Assembly (NCBI GenBank): GCA_002919115.1
Contig: PKER01000124.1
Location: forward strand, 1 to 5,923
Source of the DNA: a bacterium
GTDB taxonomy: Bacteria > Actinomycetota > Thermoleophilia > Solirubrobacterales > 70-9
DNA length: 5,923 bases
Direction of reading: 5' to 3'
Shown: piece by piece, positions 1 through 5,355 of the stretch
How the letters are laid out: every line of letters starts with the position of its first letter
How positions within the stretch are numbered: position 1 is the stretch's first letter
Program-made: the position numbers and the translations under genes
Notes under the pieces: model-generated
What the model was told of the DNA's origin: nothing
The model's input: the letters and a program-made list of their open reading frames with translations, nothing else
The model's database searches: none

Positions 1-67
1 CCGCCCCTAGGGCCGCGGCGCGGCCGCCGCAACCGGGCGTGTGGCTGGGGCGCCGGCGGGGGCGGGG

Positions 68-1120
68 CTAGGCGCGGCCCTCGAGCCACTCGCGCCGCTC
101 GACGTGGCGCGCGGAGTGGGTGCCCGACTCGAGCTCCTCGAGGATCTCCGCGAGCATCCCGCTGCGCTCGGCGACCACGGAGTGGCGGTGGATTGTCTCC
201 AGGTTCTCCTGGCGGGCGAGCACGAAGCCGCCCTCGCGCAGCTTTGGGTAGCGCTCCGCGACCCGGCGGATCATCTCGCGCACGACGTCCTCCACGAAGC
301 GCGGGTTGCGGTGGGCCTTCTCGACCACGCTGGCCTCGTCGGTGCGCTTCATGAGCTCGTAGATCTCGGAGCTCATCGACTGCTCGACGATGTGGAGCAG
401 GTCGCGCGCGTCGATGTCGACGTCCACGCCCTCGGGGCGGCCGAGGTGGAGCTGGCCGATGCCGCGCTGGTTGTGGGTCGCGACCGGCACCGAGCGGAAG
501 ATGCGCTCCATCTCCTCGGCGCTGAAGCCCTCCGCCGCGAGCCGCTCGCGCGCCCGCCCGGTGAGCTCCTCCTGGGCGCACGGGCAGGCGGTCATCCCCT
601 GCGCCTCCACGCCGGTGAGCGTGCGGGTGCCGCGCTCGGACGTGACGGCGATGCCGTGCAGCTTGTAGATCTCCTGCGTGCGCAGGCCGGAGACGGGCGC
701 CTTGACGGTGTCGGGGTAGCGGGCCTCGATGCGCACCTCGGCGCGCAGCCCGCGCTGGCGCTCGCGGACCTGCTCCGCGATGCGCGCGGCGAGCTCCTCG
801 GCGCGCAGCGTCTCGCTGAGCACGACGTCGTCGATCGCCTCGTTGACGATCTCCTCGAACCGGGACATGTGCACGCCGGCCTGGCGCGGGTTGAGGTCCA
901 CGTAGCACTCGAGCTCGGCGAAGAACAGGGTGCCGCGGTCATCGTCGGCGCAGTTCGCGCGCACGTGGATCACCTTCTCGACACCACGGACGCCGACCCG
1001 GGTGAGGCTCACCTGCGTGGACGGCAGGCTGGCCTGGACGTCGCGCGACTCGGCGCGGACGGCTGCGCCGCCGCCGATCACCTCGGGGGTCGCAGCCAGC
1101 GGGTCAGGGGCGTTGGCCAT
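68..1120 (-). CDS. folE2: GTP cyclohydrolase I type B (FolE2/MptA family, COG1469)
   Basis: This cytosolic metal-dependent enzyme opens GTP to make a dihydroneopterin phosphate, the first step of the folate and, where present, queuosine pathways. The 350-residue reading shows the family blocks in order: DVQ...RVGVRGVEK (about 28-49), GVHMSR (82-87), the GMTACPCAQ cysteine motif (175-183), ATHNQRG with a conserved His (214-220), an MKRTDEASVVEKAH...NPRF block (258-274) and HRHSVVAERSG near the C-terminus (311-321). The ACPC and His motifs are the usual metal and active-site region. I chose ATG 1118-1120 because conserved sequence begins soon after it; the frame stays open to 1285 but that extension would cross the rpoD promoter and start. 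No Shine-Dalgarno is visible; a TACCCT -10-like hexamer (1129-1134, minus) would start the mRNA almost at the ATG, so it may be leaderless. At 350 residues it is nearer in style to archaeal MptA than to short bacterial FolE2, so the exact product (triphosphate or cyclic phosphate) is uncertain. I saw no obvious Zur-type palindrome in the shared upstream region. Confidence 0.9.
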   Translation of the reverse strand: MANAPDPLAATPEVIGGGAAVRAESRDVQASLPSTQVSLTRVGVRGVEKVIHVRANCADDDRGTLFFAELECYVDLNPRQAGVHMSRFEEIVNEAIDDVVLSETLRAEELAARIAEQVRERQRGLRAEVRIEARYPDTVKAPVSGLRTQEIYKLHGIAVTSERGTRTLTGVEAQGMTACPCAQEELTGRARERLAAEGFSAEEMERIFRSVPVATHNQRGIGQLHLGRPEGVDVDIDARDLLHIVEQSMSSEIYELMKRTDEASVVEKAHRNPRFVEDVVREMIRRVAERYPKLREGGFVLARQENLETIHRHSVVAERSGMLAEILEELESGTHSARHVERREWLEGRA

Positions 1121-1213
1121 TTCCGCTGAGGGTACAGGCGGGCGCGTATGGCCACGTTTTGCAGGGGGTTTGTGAGCGTCGTCCAAAGGTGTGGAAATCC
1201 CCCTTGCGATCCG

Positions 1214-1219
1214 TATACT
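1214..1219 (+). promoter_or_regulatory. Putative -10 element of rpoD
   Basis: TATACT matches the actinobacterial -10 consensus well and is one of the few AT-rich hexamers between folE2 and rpoD. It would start transcription near 1226, giving a leader of about 40 bases. No good TTGACA-like -35 lies at 16-18 bp (the position holds GTGGAA-like sequence), so this may depend on an activator or another sigma factor, or the call may be wrong. Confidence 0.45.
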
Positions 1220-1249
1220 TCGGCGCGCCCGTAGACCGGCGTAGAGGCG

Positions 1250-1257
1250 AGGAGAGG
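1250..1257 (+). promoter_or_regulatory. Ribosome binding site that fixes the TTG start of rpoD
   Basis: AGGAGAGG lies 10 bases before TTG 1268-1270. It supports this rare start codon over internal alternatives, because the in-frame sequence from here gives the acidic N-terminus usual in primary sigma factors. Confidence 0.75.
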
Positions 1258-1267
1258 ACGGGCACAC

Positions 1268-2437
<1,170 letters not shown>

Positions 2438-2447
2438 CCGTGCGCTT

Positions 2448-2468
2448 CCCCTGGGCCGCGCCTAGGGG
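2448..2468 (+). other. GC-rich hairpin between rpoD and its terminator
   Basis: CCCCTGGGC (2448-2456) pairs with GCCTAGGGG (2460-2468), nine pairs including one G-U and a three-base loop, two bases before the terminator stem. AGGGG can alternatively pair with CCCCT at 2474-2478 and so compete with the terminator. It may protect the 3' end of the mRNA or be chance in GC-rich DNA. Confidence 0.3.
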
Positions 2469-2470
2469 CC

Positions 2471-2493
2471 AGCCCCCTTTCTGGGGGCTTTTT
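2471..2493 (+). terminator. Intrinsic terminator of rpoD
   Basis: AGCCCCC (2471-2477) and GGGGGCT (2483-2489) form a seven-pair stem with loop TTTCT, running straight into a TTTTT tract. It sits 33 bases after the rpoD stop, in the right orientation to end that message. Confidence 0.9.
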
Positions 2494-2574
2494 CAGGTTT
2501 TTCCCAAAAAGATGTTTGGGCTTCGCAAGGGTTGGGAAGATGCCTCCCAGGGTTCGCGATCGCGACCCCTATCT

Positions 2575-2702
2575 GACGGGAACTCCCTGAGCAAACCCGT
2601 CCAAGCCAAGACGGGCCGCCAGTCCCCCCGGGCGGCCCGTCTTCTTTTTGAATGGGTCCCCCGTGCGCACGGGCCGTCGCCTTCCCCCCGGTGACGGCCC
2701 GT
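2575..2702 (+). ncRNA. Candidate structured RNA with two C6-loop hairpins
   Basis: Three stems lie in a row. GACGGG (2575-2580) pairs with CCCGTC (2596-2601). A 13-pair stem (2608-2620 with 2631-2643) has a loop containing CCCCCC (2624-2629) and is followed by CTTTTT. ACGGGCCGTC (2669-2678) pairs with GACGGCCCGT (2693-2702), extended by GCC/GGT, with CCCCCC in its loop (2684-2689). Two adjacent hairpins each presenting six cytosines is the defining look of the actinobacterial 6C RNA. However, the T tract here follows the first C6 hairpin rather than the second, I could not identify a convincing promoter, and I cannot test a covariance model. The ends are therefore guesses. It could equally be a terminator followed by an unrelated GC-rich palindrome. 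Confidence 0.35.
2608..2649 (+). terminator. Very strong terminator-like hairpin with C6 loop
   Basis: AAGACGGGCCGCC pairs perfectly with GGCGGCCCGTCTT (13 pairs) and is followed by C and five Ts (2645-2649). It stands 115 bases after the rpoD terminator, where there is no second protein gene. It is either a back-up terminator or the 3' end of a short non-coding transcript. Confidence 0.7.
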
Positions 2703-2771
2703 CGCATCTCTCGGGGGGCTCTCGGAGTGGGTCGCCCCCGGACCCCCGGCCCTGACAACCACCCGCCGCAG

Positions 2772-2878
2772 ACGTTCAGCCTTGGTCGTCGTTTTTCGGC
2801 TACGTGGGCTGAACGTGCGGCGGGCCCTGCGCGACGTTCAGTCGTGGTCGTCGTTTTTCGACGACCAGGGCTGAACGT
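2772..2878. repeat. Two-hairpin palindromic repeat, copy 1
   Basis: This copy consists of two 45-bp palindromes, A1 (2772-2816) and B1 (2834-2878), separated by 17 bp. Both begin ACGTTCAG and end CTGAACGT. B1 is an almost perfect hairpin (inner stem TGGTCGTCG/CGACGACCA, loop TTTTT). In A1 the right inner arm is different (CGGCTACGTGG), so only the outer part pairs well, but A1 is lengthened outward by CCCGCCGC (2762-2769) and GCGGCGGG (2817-2824). Copy 2 at 3118-3224 has the same order, orientation and 17-bp spacing. The layout resembles REP/BIME elements of other bacteria, but I do not recognise this family. Confidence 0.9.
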
Positions 2879-2936
2879 GTGGTTGAGGGGGCCGGGGGCG
2901 GTGCGGTGCGCGCGGGGAAACCGGCCCTAGAGACGG

Positions 2937-2961
2937 AAAAACCGCGGTTCGGGACCGCGGT
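2937..2961 (-). terminator. Intrinsic terminator of tRNA-Tyr
   Basis: On the minus strand ACCGCGGT (2954-2961) pairs with ACCGCGGT (2941-2948), eight pairs around a five-base loop, followed directly by a T tract (2937-2941 read in reverse). It begins six bases after the tRNA 3' end. Confidence 0.9.
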
Positions 2962-2967
2962 CAAACA

Positions 2968-3050
2968 TGGGGGAGGTGAGATTCGAACTCACTCAGCACG
3001 AGGCACCGATTTTACAGACCGGCCCGGCTCTCCAACTCCGGCGCTCCCCC
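2968..3050 (-). tRNA. tRNA-Tyr (anticodon GUA)
   Basis: This 83-base class II tRNA reads on the minus strand. The acceptor arm is GGGGGAG (3050-3044) with CTCCCCC (2975-2969) and discriminator A at 2968. The D stem is CCGG/CCGG around loop AGTTGGAGAG. The anticodon stem is CCGGT/ATCGG with loop CTGTAAA, so the anticodon is GTA (3015-3013). A 13-base long variable arm follows, as bacterial tRNA-Tyr has, then the T arm GTGAG-TTCGAAT-CTCAC. CCA is not encoded (TGT follows), so it must be added by the CCA-adding enzyme. The gene stands alone with its own terminator and is bracketed by two copies of the two-hairpin repeat. Confidence 0.97.
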
Positions 3051-3063
3051 TGGAGCGGGTGCA

Positions 3064-3092
3064 AGTTTAGAGGGGCTTCGCGGGACCGTCCG
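3064..3092 (-). promoter_or_regulatory. Putative promoter of tRNA-Tyr
   Basis: On the minus strand TAAACT (3069-3064) fits a -10 element and lies 13 bases before the mature 5' end. CGGACG (3092-3087), 17 bp further upstream, keeps only the GAC of a -35 consensus. The -10 stands out in otherwise GC-rich DNA; the -35 is weak. Confidence 0.4.
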
Positions 3093-3117
3093 GCGCCCCC
3101 ACGGCCGCCCGCGAACG

Positions 3118-3224
3118 ACGTTCAGCCCTGGTCGTCGTTTTCCGGCTACGTGGGCTGAACGTGCGGGCCGCGCGGCCGAACGTTCAGTCCTGGTCGTCGA
3201 TATTCGACGACCACGGCTGAACGT
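3118..3224. repeat. Two-hairpin palindromic repeat, copy 2
   Basis: A2 (3118-3162) and B2 (3180-3224) are again 17 bp apart. A2 differs from A1 at 2 of 45 positions and B2 from B1 at 4 of 45, while the 17-bp spacers differ more, so the palindromes are what is conserved. B2 is a near-perfect hairpin with inner stem TGGTCGTCGA/TCGACGACCA. A2 is lengthened outward by GC-rich complementary flanks (around 3103-3112 and 3163-3177). B2 overlaps the 3' end of the Lrp-family gene and supplies its stop codon. Together with copy 1 it forms direct repeats, starting 346 bp apart, around tRNA-Tyr. Confidence 0.9.
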
Positions 3225-3696
3225 CGCGGTGGCGCGGGGCGCCTACGAGGCGGGAGAGCACGACCAGCGAGTGGGTGCGCTCGACCATGCCGTTGCGCTG
3301 CAGGTCGATGATCAGCCGCTCGAGGTCGGAGTTGTCCTGGGTGCGCACGCGCGCGATCGCGTCGGGCTCGCCGGTGACGCTCCAGGCCTCGACCACCTCG
3401 GGGTGCTGGCGCAGCGTCTCCGCCACCTCGTCGAGCTGGGTGCCGGGGCGGAAGAAGAGCTCGATCAGCGCCTCGGTCCGCCAGCCGAGGGCGTTGTGGT
3501 CGACGAGCGCCGTGAACCCCTGCAGCGCCCCGCGCTCGCGCAGCCGGTCGACGCGGCGCTTGACCGCCGGCGCCGAGAGCTTGACGCGCTCGGCGATGTC
3601 GCCGTAGGTGCGCCGCCCGTCCTCCTGCAGCAGCGCAAGAATCTTGCGGTCGATCTCGTCGATGCGACGGAGTATTGCGCCCAGGGCGCGCGTCAG
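3184..3696 (-). CDS. Lrp/AsnC-family transcriptional regulator with non-standard start
   Basis: Regulators of this type bind DNA as oligomers and sense amino acids or similar small molecules. The reading shows the typical winged-helix start RIDEIDRKILALLQEDGRRTYGDIAERVKLSAPAVKRR in two overlapping pieces (about residues 11-48), then GFTALVDHNALGW (60-72), and an AsnC/RAM ligand-binding domain (about 75-150) with HPEVVEAWSVTGEPDA and a closing THSLVVLSRLV. The frame has no ATG, GTG or TTG before the helix-turn-helix; the first such codon (GTG 3426) lies inside the ligand domain. I place the start at CTG 3694-3696 because it overlaps the TGA stop of the upstream XRE gene as CTGA, mimicking the common ATGA coupling; CTG 3682-3684 or ATA 3673-3675 are alternatives. 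That gives 170 residues. The last 13 residues and the stop are encoded by palindrome B2, so the C-terminus looks replaced. The domain assignment is firm; the start is inferred. Confidence 0.83.
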   Translation of the reverse strand: MTRALGAILRRIDEIDRKILALLQEDGRRTYGDIAERVKLSAPAVKRRVDRLRERGALQGFTALVDHNALGWRTEALIELFFRPGTQLDEVAETLRQHPEVVEAWSVTGEPDAIARVRTQDNSDLERLIIDLQRNGMVERTHSLVVLSRLVGAPRHRDVQPWSSNIDDQD

Positions 3697-4271
3697 CCGG
3701 CGGCGACGGCGCCTCGGCCCGGATAGCGGAAGAGCAGGGTCGCGAGCGCGTCCTCGTCGCTCAGCACCCGGTAGCGGTGCGGGACGTCGGCGGTGAAGCT
3801 CGTGCTCTCGCCCGGCCCGAGGTAGACCGGCTCGTCCAGCGGCCCGAGCTCGACGGCGCCCGTGTGGACGATCCAGTGCTCGGTGATGCCCTCCGAGTGG
3901 GGCTCGGAGTACTGCTCGCGGCCGGCCTTGAACGTCACCCGGTAGAGCTCGGTGACGGCCGAGACGTCGTCGAAGCGGTCGACGAGCGAGGCCTCGATCG
4001 CGTCGCCGCGGATCGGCTCGGCCTCGCCCCGCTCGGGCTTGGCCGGGGCCAGCGCGGCGCCGATCGGGACCTCCAGCGCGGTCGTGATCGCGAACAGCGT
4101 GGCGAGCGTCGGGTTGCGCCTGCCCGACTCGAGCTCAGAGAGGGTGCCCTTGCCGACACCGGTGGCCTTCGCGAGCGCGCCGAGCGACATGCCGCGCCGC
4201 TCGCGCAGTTCGCGCACGCGCGCGCCGACGGCCGCGGCGAAATCGGTCGAGGCGGTGTCCGGTGCAGGCAT
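3693..4271 (-). CDS. XRE-family regulator with C-terminal cupin domain
   Basis: This protein has 192 residues. An XRE helix-turn-helix fills about residues 16-70 (RVRELRERRGMSLGALAKAT, then GVGKGTLSELESGRRNPTLATL). A small cupin follows at about 108-184, with EPHSEGITEHWIVHTGAVEL and LGPGESTSFTADVPHRY giving the histidine/glutamate residues (His125, Glu131, His132, His165) that often bind metal or ligand. Proteins of this layout (PuuR/SutR-like) usually control a neighbouring metabolic gene and their own, with the cupin sensing a small molecule; the ligand here is unknown. The start ATG 4269-4271 has no Shine-Dalgarno, and the sequence before it is C-rich on the coding strand. The upstream gap to the divergent oxidoreductase carries two identical operator-like repeats. 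The Lrp gene follows with a 4-base overlap, so the two regulators are probably co-transcribed. Confidence 0.93.
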   Translation of the reverse strand: MPAPDTASTDFAAAVGARVRELRERRGMSLGALAKATGVGKGTLSELESGRRNPTLATLFAITTALEVPIGAALAPAKPERGEAEPIRGDAIEASLVDRFDDVSAVTELYRVTFKAGREQYSEPHSEGITEHWIVHTGAVELGPLDEPVYLGPGESTSFTADVPHRYRVLSDEDALATLLFRYPGRGAVAAG

Positions 4272-4279
4272 CTGGGGAG

Positions 4280-4297
4280 GGGTTCTGTTTACGGAAC
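4280..4297. promoter_or_regulatory. Operator-like site 1 in the divergent promoter region
   Basis: GGGTTCTGTTTACGGAAC is repeated exactly 28 bp downstream. Its core GTTCnGTnnACnGAAC (4282-4297) is dyad-symmetric, as expected for a dimeric helix-turn-helix protein. The site lies 9 bp before the XRE start codon, so binding would probably repress that gene. The likely binder is the adjacent XRE-cupin protein (inference). Confidence 0.7.
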
Positions 4298-4307
4298 GAC
4301 TGCGCTA

Positions 4308-4325
4308 GGGTTCTGTTTACGGAAC
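4308..4325. promoter_or_regulatory. Operator-like site 2 in the divergent promoter region
   Basis: This is an exact 18-bp direct copy of site 1 with the same dyad core (4310-4325). The 28-bp period is not a whole number of helical turns (about 2.7), so dimers on the two sites would face partly different sides of the DNA. It lies 36 bp before the oxidoreductase start, where it could cover that gene's promoter. Confidence 0.7.
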
Positions 4326-4348
4326 ACAGTGCCCTTGAGTGCCAGCGT

Positions 4349-4356
4349 AAAGGAGG
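4349..4356 (+). promoter_or_regulatory. Ribosome binding site of the NmrA-like gene
   Basis: AAAGGAGG lies 5 bases before ATG 4362-4364 and is the strongest Shine-Dalgarno in the window. It decides the start; the frame is open far upstream (to 3675), but that part is antisense to the XRE gene and not coding. Confidence 0.9.
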
Positions 4357-4361
4357 GCGAG

Positions 4362-5237
4362 ATGAAGATCGTCGTGACGACGCCGACGGGGCACGTCGGC
4401 TCGCACGTGACCCGCGTCCTGATCCAGGCCGGGGTGCGGCCGACGCTCCTCGTCCGCGACGCCGGCCGCCTCGACCCGGGCGCGCGCGAGCGCGCGGACG
4501 TGGTCGAGGGCGACCAGCTCCGGGCCGACGACGTCCTGCGCGCGACCGAGGGGGCCGACGCCCTCTACTGGGTGAACCCGCCCACGGGGGCGCCCGACCC
4601 GATCGCGGCGCACCGCGAGCTCGGCGCGGTCGCGGCCCGGGCGGTCACCGAGAACTCGGTCCCGCGCGTTGTCTTCCAGAGCAGCGTCGGCGCGGAGCTG
4701 CGCACCGGCGCGGGCGAGATCGACGGCCTCGCGGCGACCGAGGAGGCCCTGGACGCGACCGGCGCCGCGGTGCTGCACCTGCGCTGCGGCCTGTTCTTCA
4801 CGAACCTGCTGCTCGACCCGGCGGGGCTCGAGGAGGGCGTGCTGCGGGTGACCTGGCCGGTCGACCTGCCGCTCCCCTGGGTCGACCCGCGCGACATCGC
4901 TGAGGTCGGGGCCGCCCGGCTGCTCGCGCGCGACTGGTCCGGGCGCGAGGTGCAGGCGGTCCACGGCCCGCAGGACCTGACCTACGAGCAGGTGGCCGCG
5001 ATCGTCGGTCAGGCGGTCGGGCGTCCCGTCCGCGCCGAGCGGATCCCCGACGACGCCCTGCGCGAGGGCCTGCGCGCCGCCGGCATGACCGACGCCCAGG
5101 TCGAGGCCCTCGTCGGGATGTCAGTCGGGCTGCGGGAGGGCTTCACCCCGGAGAACCCGCGCACGTTCGCGACCACGACGCCGACCACCCTGGGCGCCTG
5201 GGCGTTCGCCAACCTGCGGCCGGCCGGCGACGCCTGA
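4362..5237 (+). CDS. NmrA-like NAD(P)-binding oxidoreductase (atypical SDR)
   Basis: This 291-residue soluble protein opens with a Rossmann beta strand and the nucleotide loop TGHVGSHV (9-16, T-G-x-x-G). Arg32 after the second strand (LLVRD) suggests a preference for NADP(H). Further family marks are the strand RVVFQSSVGA (102-111), HLRCGLFFTNLL (139-150), WVDPRDIAEVGAARLL (173-188) and HGPQDLTYEQVAAIVGQAVG (201-220). NmrA-like and SDR a5 proteins include quinone or NAD(P)H-dependent reductases and redox sensors that do not catalyse; the typical Tyr-x-x-x-Lys catalytic pair of classical SDRs is not apparent, so the reaction cannot be named. It is divergent from the XRE-cupin gene across the two operator-like repeats, which makes it the likely target of that regulator. 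A weak hairpin AAGATC/GATCTT (5244-5264) follows the stop. Confidence 0.93.
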   Translation: MKIVVTTPTGHVGSHVTRVLIQAGVRPTLLVRDAGRLDPGARERADVVEGDQLRADDVLRATEGADALYWVNPPTGAPDPIAAHRELGAVAARAVTENSVPRVVFQSSVGAELRTGAGEIDGLAATEEALDATGAAVLHLRCGLFFTNLLLDPAGLEEGVLRVTWPVDLPLPWVDPRDIAEVGAARLLARDWSGREVQAVHGPQDLTYEQVAAIVGQAVGRPVRAERIPDDALREGLRAAGMTDAQVEALVGMSVGLREGFTPENPRTFATTTPTTLGAWAFANLRPAGDA

Positions 5238-5319
5238 GGCGGGAAGATCCGTAGCAATGATCTTGCGCGAAACTCCTGACATGTGAGAAACCGTTGCACA
5301 TAGCCGCGCGGGAATGGCA

Positions 5320-5348
5320 TTGACCGCCGCGAAGGGCGTCCGTAGCCT
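5320..5348 (+). promoter_or_regulatory. Putative sigma70 promoter for a leaderless mRNA
   Basis: TTGACC (5320-5325), a 17-bp spacer and TAGCCT (5343-5348) form a good match to the primary-sigma consensus. The expected start point is about 5355-5356, which is the A of the following ATG. No Shine-Dalgarno precedes that ATG, which supports leaderless translation. Confidence 0.6.
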
Positions 5349-5355
5349 CCGTTAC

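Larger units (their letters stand above)
2438..2967. other. 530-bp region without protein gene between rpoD and tRNA-Tyr
   Basis: No reading frame here has a convincing start, ribosome site or protein-like composition; the small open frames run through the palindromic repeats. The stretch is instead dense in inverted repeats. In order these are the hairpin and terminator after rpoD, an imperfect stem CCCAAA/TTTGGG (2503-2520), a stem TGGGA/TCCCA (2533-2549), the palindrome TCGCGATCGCGA (2554-2565), the GACGGG/CCCGTC series, two hairpins with CCCCCC in the loop (2608-2702), the first two-hairpin repeat (2772-2878) and the minus-strand terminator of the tRNA (2937-2961). Confidence 0.7.

Noticed and set aside
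15..30. GCGGCG/CGCCGC hairpin downstream of folE2 as its terminator
   Set aside because: It has no T tract on the minus strand, and such short GC palindromes are expected by chance in this composition.
41..1129. Long plus-strand open frame of 362 codons opposite folE2
   Set aside because: It is antisense to a gene with clear family motifs, is repetitive in Leu/Ala/Asp/Val as antisense frames in GC-rich DNA are, and shows no protein family features.
2521..2650. A known riboswitch, SRP RNA, 6S RNA or tmRNA
   Set aside because: I compared from memory the conserved cores of the TPP, cobalamin, SAM, ydaO and ZTP riboswitches, SRP RNA and the tmRNA 3' end and found no match; only the 6C-like loops remained.
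2772..2878. Repeat hairpins as ordinary intrinsic terminators
   Set aside because: No T tract follows any of the four stems; in B1 the Ts are in the loop, and the tRNA already has its own terminator.
2652..3158. Several short plus-strand frames between the terminators and A2
   Set aside because: They run through palindromic repeats and the tRNA gene, have no ribosome site, and owe their similarity to each other to the repeats.
2772..3224. Repeats as a CRISPR array
   Set aside because: There are only two kinds of palindrome in two pairs, with a tRNA gene between them and no regular unique spacers or cas genes.
3675..4361. Upstream extension of the NmrA-like frame to 520 codons
   Set aside because: The extension is antisense to the XRE-cupin gene and crosses both operator-like repeats. 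A strong Shine-Dalgarno and the Rossmann start at 4362 show the real beginning.
4317..4964. Minus-strand open frame of 215 codons opposite the NmrA-like gene
   Set aside because: It is antisense to a well supported gene and has no recognisable domain.
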